In this document: positions 48,667 through 56,729 of the stretch, in pieces
Numbering within the stretch: the first letter of the stretch is position 1
Layout: every line of letters starts with the position of its first letter
From: Lactococcus paracarnosus
Lineage (GTDB): Bacteria; Bacillota; Bacilli; Lactobacillales; Streptococcaceae
NCBI RefSeq assembly: GCF_006770285.1
Contig: NZ_CP017195.1
Location: 2,120,001 to 2,184,000, forward strand
Length of the DNA stretch: 64,000 bases
Direction of reading: 5' to 3'
Program-made: the position numbers and the translations under genes
The notes under the pieces: generated by a model
Databases searched by the model: none
Seen by the model: only the letters and a program-made list of their open reading frames with translations
What the model was told of the DNA's origin: nothing

Positions 48667-50128
48667 GGATGCCACGTATTGGGCCGAAAAATTAAGGCAA
48701 GGTAAGGTCATCGCATCTGACTTACTCTTACTAACCGAACAAAAAATATCTGATATTAATCCCAGATATAATGCGCTAGTGGCCTATGATATAGCCAAGG
48801 CACAGGATGATATGAGCACCACTAAAACGGGGTTTTTCGCGGGGCTTCCCTTTCCCTTGAAGATGTTGGGACAAGATCACGCTGGGCTACCATCTACTGC
48901 TAGTGCTAAGCTATTTGAAGACAACGTAGCACAAGCTGATGATAATTATGTCAAGGCATTACTGACATCGGGCTTGACACCTTTTGGGCAAACCAATGCG
49001 CCTGAATTTGGCTTTAAAAATATTTCTGACTCAGCCCTCTATGGTGATACACGTAATGTCTGGAACCCTGCTCATTATTCTGGTGGGTCTTCCGGTGGTG
49101 CTGCATCTGCTGTTGCTTCGGGTATCTTTCCCATGGCAGGGGCTTCAGATGGTGGTGGTTCCATCCGAATTCCAGCCTCTTTCTCTGGTCTGATTGGCCT
49201 AAAAGTAACGCGTGGCTTAATGCCTCAAGGCCCAGACAGCTACCGAGGGTGGCAAGGGGCATCGACTAGCGGTGCTTTGACTGTCTCTGTTCGTGATACT
49301 GCTCATTTTTTGGCAGAGATGCAGCGCATGCAAGAAGCTGATCCCTATCAAGCTACCTTATTAGATAAGGTAGCCCTACACAATCTGACTGAAATTGATC
49401 GCCCATTAACGATTGCTTACTCTTTTGACACACCGATTGCAGGTATTTCCATTTCGGATACAGCAAAAGCAGCACTCCAAAAAGCCATTGATTTCTTGAA
49501 GTCTCAAGGACATCATGTCACGGAAGTCCCTTTTCCGCTTGACGCCCGTCCCTTGATCCAAGCCTACTATCAGATGAATGCTGCAGAAACCTATGCTATG
49601 CTCAAACCTTGGGAAGATGCAAGGGGCAGACACCTGACAAAAGATGATGTTGAACCCTTAACTTATGCCTTGCTAGAAGCTGGTCGACACATTAATGCTG
49701 CCTCTTATATTCAAGCCTTAAGCTCATGGGATACAGCCTGTGCCACTTTTGATGACACCCTGTTTAGCCAGATCGATTTTTTCCTGACACCTACAACAGC
49801 AAAGACAGCACCCAGAATTGATGCCAGCTTAATCCCAGATGATCTACTAGAAAAACTAGCAAACACTAGTAACTATGATTTAGGTCAACAACTCACACAT
49901 ATCGAGCAAGCGTTTGAAAGCTCACTCGCTTATACCCCCTATAATTTCATCAGTAATCTAACAGGTCAGCCTGCTCTCTCTCTCCCAGTCTACCTAGAAG
50001 CTGAAACCAACCTACCACAGGGTGTTCAACTCTGGGGTAGGAAGAACTCCGAAATATTGATGCTTCGCTTAGCACGACAATTTGAAGCACATGACCAGTT
50101 TATCTTGCCTGACTATTATCGATCATAA
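48653..50128 (+). CDS. amidase-signature family amidase
   Basis: The 491-aa enzyme has the Ser-cisSer-Lys triad of the amidase signature family: K70 (PFPLKMLG), the GGSSGG loop with S146/S147, and nucleophile S170 in DGGGSIRIPA. Members hydrolyse carboxylic amides, or act as GatA; lack of gatB/gatC nearby argues against GatA. Overlap with the binding-protein gene suggests coupled expression, perhaps import and hydrolysis of an amide or peptide-like compound. The substrate is unknown. Confidence 0.88.
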   Translation: MPRIKDATYWAEKLRQGKVIASDLLLLTEQKISDINPRYNALVAYDIAKAQDDMSTTKTGFFAGLPFPLKMLGQDHAGLPSTASAKLFEDNVAQADDNYVKALLTSGLTPFGQTNAPEFGFKNISDSALYGDTRNVWNPAHYSGGSSGGAASAVASGIFPMAGASDGGGSIRIPASFSGLIGLKVTRGLMPQGPDSYRGWQGASTSGALTVSVRDTAHFLAEMQRMQEADPYQATLLDKVALHNLTEIDRPLTIAYSFDTPIAGISISDTAKAALQKAIDFLKSQGHHVTEVPFPLDARPLIQAYYQMNAAETYAMLKPWEDARGRHLTKDDVEPLTYALLEAGRHINAASYIQALSSWDTACATFDDTLFSQIDFFLTPTTAKTAPRIDASLIPDDLLEKLANTSNYDLGQQLTHIEQAFESSLAYTPYNFISNLTGQPALSLPVYLEAETNLPQGVQLWGRKNSEILMLRLARQFEAHDQFILPDYYRS

Positions 50129-50130
50129 TA

Positions 50131-50163
50131 AAAAGCACAATTCTCGCTGAATTGTGCTTTTTT
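50131..50163 (+). terminator. terminator of the binding protein-amidase operon
   Basis: The 13-bp stem AAAAGCACAATTC / GAATTGTGCTTTT is followed by a TTT run; it may also serve the facing ABC genes. Confidence 0.85.
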
Positions 50164-50200
50164 GTGTTACATATCAACGACTGACCAGGACACCTGAACT

Positions 50201-50965
50201 TTACAGGTCTTGTTTTCTGATGAATGATAAGCCGATTAAGCCAAAGATAAGACCCTCTATTACGGATAGAAGTAGGCCAACCCAGCTAGTATTTGGCATG
50301 GCATTCAGACTATTCGATGAATAGACAGCGATTGAACTTGTAAAGATAACGACGAAAATACCGATTGCCATTGTAATGCCAAGATAAACAAAAATTCCCC
50401 AAAATTTGCCTCGTGTCATAATCACGACAAAGAATAGAATCACGATAGACGCTAGGGAGCCAACTAATGAGTTCAGTATGAGCATCAAAACATTGCCGAT
50501 TGAAAACGTATCTGAAATCATACTTAAAAACTCGCTTAACTGATGACTATAGACGCCTAAAATTAAGATAAAAGGAATGATGAACATTGTAAAAAATGCC
50601 AATAACGTCGAAAGCAGTGTCGCAACCAGCTTGATGAAATAATAGGTCATGCGATTGACACCTGAAGCAATCATTAAACTCAGCGCCTTGTTACTGTAAT
50701 CAACCGATAGTAAATGAAAGGGGTAAATGATTTGAAAGGCCCAAATCCCAACAACTAATGCAAGTGTGAAAAAAACCGTTAATGCGATGAGTACAGATGG
50801 TCCCCGTCCAGGTTCTGACGAATTTGAGAGCGTTTGGTTGATCAAACTGATAATTAACACCGAATCAATTAGTGATAAAATCGTCATCACGCCAATAATA
50901 ATCAACCAGGTCTTATCCCGAAAATTGCGATAAAATTCCATTTTAAAAATATTTTTTGAATTCAT
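50201..50965 (-). CDS. ABC-2-type transporter permease
   Basis: The 254-aa membrane protein has six predicted helices. It begins MNSKNIFKMEFYRNFRDKTW, a cytoplasmic start typical of ABC-2 permeases. It overlaps the upstream ATPase by one base and so forms an exporter with it. No neighbouring precursor peptide or sensor kinase is visible; the substrate is unknown. Confidence 0.82.
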   Translation of the reverse strand: MNSKNIFKMEFYRNFRDKTWLIIIGVMTILSLIDSVLIISLINQTLSNSSEPGRGPSVLIALTVFFTLALVVGIWAFQIIYPFHLLSVDYSNKALSLMIASGVNRMTYYFIKLVATLLSTLLAFFTMFIIPFILILGVYSHQLSEFLSMISDTFSIGNVLMLILNSLVGSLASIVILFFVVIMTRGKFWGIFVYLGITMAIGIFVVIFTSSIAVYSSNSLNAMPNTSWVGLLLSVIEGLIFGLIGLSFIRKQDL

Positions 50966-51843
50966 TAGTTTGATCCTTTCTTGATAAAGTCAGCAAATTT
51001 TGATTCTTTTTTGATACTATCAAAATTTACACCCGCATCAACAGCATGACGAAAAGCAACTTGAAACGTTGCAGGTGTACTATCAAATCTAAGGGTGTCA
51101 TCCTTGATCTCTACTTGAACCCCAGCATTCGTTAAGAAAGTCTCTAAAACATGAACATCACTGACAGACACTGTATAAGTTAACAGTTCTGTTTGGTCTT
51201 TCAAGTCAAAAGTTGCCGTGAAATCACCGTCTGATAGCAGATAAACTTTATCACAGATCGCTTCAATATCTTCTTGAACATGGCTAGAAATCAGTACCAA
51301 GCAGCCTTTTTGTTTGAGTGCCAGTAGATACTCTCTAAACCAGGCAACAGACTTCGCTTCAATACCACGGAAAGGCTCATCAAAAATCAGAATATCAGCA
51401 TCATTCATCACAGAAATGAGTAAAATCAGCTTTTTCTTCATACCAAGTGAATAAGTCCCGACATTTTTGTTGAGTACACCGGTATTCAAATCAAGCTTTT
51501 CAGCCAACTTAAGTGCTTTGTCTTCATCAAATTCACCACGTAGTCCACCAAAATATCTGAGATTAAATAGGCCTGTATAGTTCTTATACAGTTCCATATC
51601 ATCCAAAAGAATCCCAACTTTTGTTAATATGCTTGGGTTTTCTTTGATATTTTCGCCATCAAACTGAATATTACCTTGATAATTTGTGATAATATTTGTC
51701 AAGGTTTTAAAGAAAGTTGTCTTGCCGACCCCATTATTACCAACAATCCCGTAAATTTGACCTGAATCAAAGATGCCTTCAGTAATTGATAGCACCTGTC
51801 TCAATTGATATGAAAATTTAACATCTTTTACTTTAATTTGCAT
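50965..51843 (-). CDS. ABC transporter ATP-binding protein
   Basis: The 292-aa ATPase has Walker A GIVGNNGVGKTTFF, the Q-loop region, signature YSLGMKKKL, Walker B ADILIFDEP and switch His (LISSHVQEDIE). Its C-terminal extension of about 80 aa is common in ABC-2 exporters for lipids or peptides. It forms a two-gene operon with the permease. Confidence 0.92.
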   Translation of the reverse strand: MQIKVKDVKFSYQLRQVLSITEGIFDSGQIYGIVGNNGVGKTTFFKTLTNIITNYQGNIQFDGENIKENPSILTKVGILLDDMELYKNYTGLFNLRYFGGLRGEFDEDKALKLAEKLDLNTGVLNKNVGTYSLGMKKKLILLISVMNDADILIFDEPFRGIEAKSVAWFREYLLALKQKGCLVLISSHVQEDIEAICDKVYLLSDGDFTATFDLKDQTELLTYTVSVSDVHVLETFLTNAGVQVEIKDDTLRFDSTPATFQVAFRHAVDAGVNFDSIKKESKFADFIKKGSN

Positions 51844-51935
51844 GCTCTCACCCCTTTTTTGCTATTATAACATATTTGTTTTATTAAAAAGCAACTGAAC
51901 GTTAGACACTTATAGAACATGCCTAAAACGTTTTT

Positions 51936-51959
51936 AAACAAAAAAACACCCTAGGGTGT
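51936..51959 (-). terminator. terminator at the left end of the bacteriocin-like region
   Basis: The 14-nt palindrome ACACCCTAGGGTGT (51946-51959) is followed on the minus strand by TTTTTTTGTTT. It ends transcription arriving from the exporter operon and the decayed gene at 51959-52202. Confidence 0.7.
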
Positions 51960-52202
51960 CATTTTGTATTTTGATCAAATTTCTCTATACTCTCAACATT
52001 TGCCTTGGGATACTTCTCTTTGATCACTCTCTCATATGGTCCCATAAGTTTTGAAAGATAAATAACTATACCTTATCCATCACTTTTACCCAACTTATCA
52101 TGCTGATAAATATATTGCCTCAAAGTTTTAGCTATCTTTATCAGTATGATAGGCACCTATGAACCCGTAATCCCTAGCACGCTTAACATAGCATGTTTGC
52201 AT
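51959..52202 (-). pseudogene. decayed small gene of unknown family
   Basis: Behind AATAAGGAGTATAGC the minus strand starts MQTCYVKRARDYGFIGAYHT and stops after 24 codons. The reading then resumes in another frame (TLRQYIYQHDKLGKSDG, stop) and again as SKLMGPYERVIKEKYPKANV until a TGA. Together they look like one protein of about 80 aa broken by two lesions. A hairpin ATAGCATG / CATGCTAT (52188-52207) covers the start codon. I do not recognise the family. Confidence 0.45.
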
Positions 52203-52274
52203 GCTATACTCCTTATTCTTTATCATATATTTAAGTTCAAATTTTTTTTGAACCACATATATGTATTTTTTAAT

Positions 52275-54012
52275 TTAAATAAGTTGTTCTTTTACATATT
52301 TAGCATATAATGAATGATTTTTCATCAGTTCTTGATGTGTGCCAGATCCAGTAATTTCTCCATTTTCTAAAAAAAATATTTTATCAGCTTTGACTATAGT
52401 GGACAAACGGTGTGCAATAATAAGAGTTGTTCGATCTTTCATTAGTGACTTAATAGCTTGTTGAATTTTTTCTTCAGATTGACCATCAAGATTTGCAGTT
52501 GCTTCGTCTAACATTAGTATATCAGGATTTCTGATGAATGCTCTAGCTATCGCAATACGCTGTTTTTGTCCTCCTGAAAGTTTTGTTCCTCTTTCACCTA
52601 ATGTTGTATTAAGTCCGTCTTTCAAATTCCGAACAAAGGAATCCGCATGTGCTAATTGTAGTCCCTGCCATATCTCATTGTCAGAAAGCTCATAATTGAG
52701 ACCATAATCCAAATTACTTCTAATCGAACCAGAAAAGACTGGAGAATCTTGAGAGACATATGCAATATGACGCCTTACTTTATCAATTCTTAACTCTTTT
52801 AAGTTATGATTACCTATGTATATATTTCCATAGGAAGGTGTATAGAATCCTTCTATTAAAGAAAAAAGTGTTGTTTTTCCAGAACCTGAAGGACCAGCAA
52901 ATGCAATGATTTGTCCTGGATAGGCTTCAAAGTTAATATTTTTCAATACAAGATGAAGAGGAAGTGTAAGAAAAATCAATGTTTTCTCCTACAATACTAA
53001 AATTATCGTCAATACCAATTCCTTTATTTAGAATTTCAGTACTTTGTTTTAAAATGAAATCAAGATGCTTAGTAGCTCCTATAGATTTTTTAACATGATT
53101 GAAAAAACCTAGAAAACTGGCAATGGGTGCTGTGATATTAAAAAGATAAAGTAGGAATGCAACTAAAGTCCCTGTAGTCATATCACCAGATTGAACTCTT
53201 ATTGCACCATACCCTAAAATACCTGAAAACATTGCTAAAATTAATGTCATCATGATAGGTTGCAATATAGCTTCAATTTTAGCATCTTGCATGCTAATAG
53301 TGAAAATTTTTGAAATAAAATCTTTGCCACTATCAGATTCGTATTTCTCTGTATTTGAAGATTTTACTAATCTAATTTCAGATAATTTTTCACTTGCTTC
53401 TGTATTAAATTCTGCTATAGATAACTGTAGCTGGTTACCTAATTTTACCATGGTCATACCAATTGGCTTCATAATTAGTGCGAAAACTGGCACAGATAAA
53501 AACATAATACTCGGCATTTTCCAATCCATGATAAATAATATAATTAAAGAACCTGTTAATTGGATAACTCCAGAAATAAAATTGGGAAGTTGTTCTGAAA
53601 CAACTTCTTTTATTACCGTTGTATCATTAACTAGATGTGACACTGTCTTTGTCGATTTATGGTTATCAAAGAAACTAATTGGCAGGTATAGCAAGTGATT
53701 CCAAATTTTATCACGCAACTCTTTCACTGTATATTCACCAACATATCTTAGAGTATAATTACTAATGGCTGAAAAGAATAATTGTGTTAAAAACATCAAA
53801 GTTAATAAAAATAGTGTAGATGATTTAAAAGTAGAAATTGTACTTGTATCAATTACATGCTTAGTTAATTGAGGAATTATAAGGCTTGAACTACTTGATA
53901 AAATTGATAAAATAATTCCAATACAAAATAGTATCTTTTTTTGGAACACACTTTTTATTAACTCAAAAAATTCTTTTGTACCATACTCATTTAAAGAATA
54001 ATTTTTTTCCAC
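52275..54012 (-). pseudogene. ABC exporter of the bacteriocin-like operon, split by a frameshift
   Basis: Two adjoining frames make one peptide/multidrug-type ABC half-transporter of about 578 aa. The GTG start is at 54012, with a six-helix membrane domain (residues 1-330). The frame ends in SYTSSSSCIEKY, and the other frame then continues VLKNINFEAYPGQIIAF into a full ATPase domain: Walker A GPSGSGKTT, LSGGQKQR, Walker B LMLDEA and H-loop AHRLS. One extra T near 52950 (TCATCTTGTATTG) explains the shift. Either the gene is dead or the base is a sequencing error. No C39 domain is fused; it is encoded separately upstream. Confidence 0.8.
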
Positions 54013-54096
54013 TTTTATTCTATCCTATTCTATTAAAACTATTATATTACCCTGGTTTATGATATATAAACGCAAGGTCTAAATTAATATACATTA

Positions 54097-54492
54097 TTAC
54101 AATGTCGACATTAAAACTTTTCCGGTCCACTCATCTAAAAAATCATGCTTACTTATTGTTCTAAAACCTTCAACTGGACAAAATAATTCTATCCTATCCA
54201 TGGTAATGCTATTTAAAATGACAAAATGATTAGTATTTTCAAAAGCCTCAATTTGAGCAATGAGAGGAAGTGTTAAATTTTTGAAATCATTTTCTGTACA
54301 TTCATATCCTTTAAATTTAACTCCGTATTGGAATAATACTCGTTTCATATCATACAAAGTAGTCCCTTTAGTACTAGTTCTACATTTTTGGGTAATAGTT
54401 AATAATTCTTCCTTCACATTAAAATGACTTAATATTATAGCGACACAAGCAGCTCCACAATCATATCTATTTTTTTGAAAAAAATATTTCAT
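54097..54492 (-). CDS. stand-alone C39-type (double-glycine leader) peptidase
   Basis: The 131-aa protein is the peptidase half of a PCAT transporter on its own. Oxyanion Gln6, catalytic Cys12 in YDCGAAC and His89 in TNHFVIL are present. The usual Asp of the DP motif is replaced by Cys105 (LFCPVEGF); the C-terminal DFLDEWTG fits the family. Peptidases of this type cut bacteriocin precursors after Gly-Gly. It overlaps the permease gene in ATGA. Whether it is active without Asp is uncertain. Confidence 0.8.
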   Translation of the reverse strand: MKYFFQKNRYDCGAACVAIILSHFNVKEELLTITQKCRTSTKGTTLYDMKRVLFQYGVKFKGYECTENDFKNLTLPLIAQIEAFENTNHFVILNSITMDRIELFCPVEGFRTISKHDFLDEWTGKVLMSTL

Positions 54493-55073
54493 GATAGTAT
54501 AAAGTCTCTCTTCCTAATTTTAATTTTAATGATCACTGAAGTAAGATATATGGTAATTGATATAAGTAAATATGCTACGAATAACATTAATAGAACATCA
54601 TAATTATGAGATGCGATTTTTTGAATATTAATAGGGAAAACAAGATAATATAAAAGCGAGTAAGAAGAAAAAATAAACAAAATAATAATAAGGAAAGTAT
54701 TTAAGATACTTTTAATTTTTTTTAGAAATATATGTCTAAATATTTCTTTTGGCGTCAAAGCTAAAAAAGCCATAATTTGAATATCATTCTGCGATAGGAT
54801 ATACCTGATTTGAAATTGATTGACTATGAAACTAAGAGAGAATATCATCGTCCCAATCAGCAATATCCCCCCAACTATAATTAATATCCGAATAAAATCA
54901 CCAAGTAAATAACCAGTACCCCCAGCTAATGTTTTAGCTACTAAACCATTGAAATTAGGATTCTGTTCTAAAAATCGTTTACTCGTATCCATCAAAATAA
55001 AAGCAATCGATAATGCGAGAGCAAATAAAAGTTCTACAAAAATAAGTTTTTTAGTGTAATATAAGTTTTCCAT
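54489..55073 (-). CDS. FtsX-like permease of a small ABC transporter
   Basis: The 194-aa protein has four predicted membrane segments (about 10-28, 64-86, 122-148, 158-182). An inner loop ending IQIMAFLALTPKEIFRHIFL resembles the coupling segment of FtsX/MacB permeases. It is too short to have an extracytoplasmic MacB domain. It overlaps the ATPase gene by 23 nt, implying a complex with it. In this context it may provide self-immunity or export help for the bacteriocin-like peptide; that is inference. Confidence 0.65.
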   Translation of the reverse strand: MENLYYTKKLIFVELLFALALSIAFILMDTSKRFLEQNPNFNGLVAKTLAGGTGYLLGDFIRILIIVGGILLIGTMIFSLSFIVNQFQIRYILSQNDIQIMAFLALTPKEIFRHIFLKKIKSILNTFLIIILFIFSSYSLLYYLVFPINIQKIASHNYDVLLMLFVAYLLISITIYLTSVIIKIKIRKRDFILS

Positions 55074-55704
55074 TTTTTATTTCAACAACCTTTGAATGAT
55101 TCGGAATTTCAGAATAATTATGACTTACAATTATGATCGTTGCGCCAAATATCTTTCGGAAGTCTTCAAGTATTTCTATGATGAGTTTACCATTTTCAGG
55201 GTCTAAATTGCCTGTTGGTTCATCAGCAAGAATATAGGGTGTTTTCATTGTAAGCGCCCTTAATACAGCAACTCTTTGTTGTTCTCCAATTGATAATTCT
55301 GAAACTAGATCATCTCTCTTTTTCAATAAATTCATTTTTTTTAGAAGTATTTCATATTGAGAATCATCGAAATGTGTACTTTTATTACTAGAGTAAAATT
55401 TAATATTTTGCTCCACAGTCAAGTACTCAAAAAGATTAAAACTCTGCGGAATATACGCTACTTTTTTTCTATGATTAATAAGTTCTGGCATTTTTTTAAA
55501 ACTTCTTTGTAATTGTCCAAAACGTACTTCTCCACTTGTTTCAAAAGGTACCCCAGAAAGATAGGCTAACAAGCTCGACTTGCAAACACCGCTTTTCCCA
55601 ATAATAAAGTTTAATTTGTCATTTGAAAATGAACAATTAGCATTCTGGAAGATAACTGTTCCATCAAAAGAATGTAAGGTAAAATCTTTTAATTTTATCA
55701 TCAT
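55051..55704 (-). CDS. LolD/MacB-type ABC ATPase with altered Walker A
   Basis: The 217-aa ATP-binding subunit has signature LSIGEQQRV, Walker B YILADEPTGNLD and switch His VSHN. The Walker A reads GKSGVCKSS: the glycine before the catalytic lysine is Cys41 (TGC for GGC or GGT), which should impair nucleotide binding. The start (55704 or 55701) has no strong RBS and follows a hairpin 30 nt after the peptide gene, so expression probably depends on readthrough from it. Confidence 0.85.
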   Translation of the reverse strand: MMIKLKDFTLHSFDGTVIFQNANCSFSNDKLNFIIGKSGVCKSSLLAYLSGVPFETSGEVRFGQLQRSFKKMPELINHRKKVAYIPQSFNLFEYLTVEQNIKFYSSNKSTHFDDSQYEILLKKMNLLKKRDDLVSELSIGEQQRVAVLRALTMKTPYILADEPTGNLDPENGKLIIEILEDFRKIFGATIIIVSHNYSEIPNHSKVVEIKNGKLILH

Positions 55705-55710
55705 ATCAAA

Positions 55711-55732
55711 AGAGTGGTTCTCTAACCACTCT
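55711..55732 (-). terminator. intercistronic hairpin after the precursor peptide gene
   Basis: Perfect 9-bp arms AGAGTGGTT / AACCACTCT with a 4-nt loop and a short TTTT tail lie 11 nt past the peptide stop codon and 7 nt before the ATPase start. Such partial terminators or RNA-stabilising hairpins give high peptide and low transporter expression in bacteriocin operons. Confidence 0.65.
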
Positions 55733-55743
55733 AACCTCTCCTA

Positions 55744-55896
55744 TTACCAAGAAATCATCAGGCCTTGGCAGAAAACGTTTGCCTGTGCATGTCTAAGAAA
55801 AGTTGTTTTAGAACCTCCAGCCTTACCACACCAACAACAGAACCAACTAAAACCACCGGTTTCTTTGCGAAGCACTTCATCAGACAATAATCTCAT
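55744..55896 (-). CDS. bacteriocin-like precursor peptide with double-glycine leader
   Basis: A 50-codon gene begins behind a perfect TTTAGGAGGAAATTA ribosome binding site. The leader MRLLSDEVLRKETGG follows the double-glycine rule (L-12, S-11, L-7, G-2, G-1). The predicted 35-residue mature part begins FSWFCCWCGKAGG. It has four Cys (core positions 5, 6, 8, 28), three Trp, no acidic residue and a net charge of about +3, features of an antimicrobial peptide. It is first in an operon with ABC ATPase, permease, C39 peptidase and ABC exporter. I do not recognise the core; no modification enzyme is adjacent, so disulfides are more likely than lanthionines. Confidence 0.8.
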   Translation of the reverse strand: MRLLSDEVLRKETGGFSWFCCWCGKAGGSKTTFLRHAQANVFCQGLMISW

Positions 55897-55941
55897 TTAA
55901 TTTCCTCCTAAAAAAATGTTATAGTAATAAGTAACACTTGT

Positions 55942-55970
55942 ATTGTAACATTGAAAGAATATTTTGTCAA
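55942..55970 (-). promoter_or_regulatory. near-consensus promoter of the bacteriocin-like operon
   Basis: On the minus strand TTGACA (55965-55970), a 17-nt spacer and TACAAT (55942-55947) are followed about 40 nt later by the AGGAGG of the peptide gene. Such a strong box suggests constitutive high expression; no obvious activator site is recognised beyond two TGTTAC copies around the -10. Confidence 0.8.
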
Positions 55971-56000
55971 CTTTATAATTAAAAAAACTATTAAATAAGG

Positions 56001-56180
56001 GACGCCGACCTATCAAAAACAACTTTCCACGGTTTACGTGATACATACGCTTCATTTCTTTTTTCTAAAGATATTAGCATTGACTACATTCCAAGACGCC
56101 TTGGACATAACTCAATCTTGACAACACAAAACTACTATCTTGAATTAATGCCAGAAAAAAAAGCACCAGCAAGATGCTGA
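56001..56180 (+). pseudogene. C-terminal remnant of a tyrosine recombinase (phage/ICE integrase)
   Basis: A 59-codon stretch reads FHGLRDTYASFLFSKDISID, then RRLGHNSILTTQNYYLELMP: box II of tyrosine recombinases with the HxLR arginine, LGH and the nucleophilic Tyr. There is no start; a stop lies just upstream and the N-terminal two-thirds of an integrase (~300 aa) are missing. The second His of HxLRHT is Asp. It points toward the rpsI 3'-end copy 80 nt further on, as an int gene next to its attachment site would. Confidence 0.75.
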
Positions 56181-56186
56181 TGCTTT
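56154..56186 (-). terminator. terminator-like hairpin
   Basis: AAAGCACCAGCA / TGCTGATGCTTT (one mismatch) with a 3-nt loop is followed on the minus strand by TTTTTTTT. It could stop transcription coming from the AbiV side. Confidence 0.6.
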
Positions 56187-56260
56187 AAGTCTCTTAAACG
56201 ATCTATCTCTATAATTAACACCAAAAAGTGTCTGTAAACGTTGATATAGAGCGATTTCTA

Positions 56261-56308
56261 TTAACGTTTTGAGAACTGTGAAGCTTTACGGGCTTTTTTA
56301 AGACCTGC
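56261..56308 (-). other. copy of the 3' end of rpsI (ribosomal protein S9), probable att-site remnant
   Basis: The minus strand encodes AGLKKARKASQFSKR followed by TAA, identical in style to the invariant C-terminus of S9. Upstream of this the similarity stops at once and a stop codon follows within ten codons, so no S9 gene is present. A bare rpsI 3' end beside an integrase remnant is the footprint of an element that integrates at the rpsI 3' end. Confidence 0.7.
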
Positions 56309-56431
56309 TTTCAAAAACACTCGCTTATATAAATTTCAAAGAGCTTTAATATCATAGTTCTCTTGAGTTTTCAATGTTAATCGTTTCAACTGATTTCAAT
56401 TAGTTTCAACTGAATGGTGTGAATTTTGCCG

Positions 56432-56551
56432 TTAAAATATATGGATTGAGCTGATCAGTACTAAAAGTTTACACCATTTCTTAGTTGAATAGAAATAATC
56501 TGTTTCATGGTAAGGAGTCATACCAAATTTATCAATTATAATATCATCTAA
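56432..56551 (-). pseudogene. decayed gene 3' end, related to 58531-58725
   Basis: The minus strand reads LDDIIIDKFGMTPYHETDYF with a 20-residue tail to a TAA. The segment resembles the end of the fragment at 58531-58725 (SDKFDLTPYRESDYFYE). There is no start codon or RBS. The family is not recognised. The following 56552-56729 stretch shows no gene; it is AT-rich with a TATTTTCAA / TTGAAAATA inverted repeat. Confidence 0.4.
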
Positions 56552-56729
56552 ATTACAAATCTATCATAAGAGTGTGTTTTTTATACTCTCAGGTGGCTAA
56601 CTTCATTTTACAATTTACCTAAAAAATATTTTCAATTTTTTATTGAAAATATTTTTTAAATTGGTTTCCGTATACATTTATAATCCTTAAAGTGTGGCAA
56701 TTGTAATGATATCTGAGTTAAGAGTTATT

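Noticed and set aside
48653-50128. Amidase as the GatA subunit of the tRNA amidotransferase.
   Set aside because: No gatB or gatC nearby; coupling to a binding protein and sequence style fit a general amidase.
55744-55896. Lanthipeptide or sactipeptide assignment for the precursor.
   Set aside because: No LanM/LanBC, radical SAM or cyclodehydratase gene in or around the operon, and few Ser/Thr in lanthionine-like spacing.
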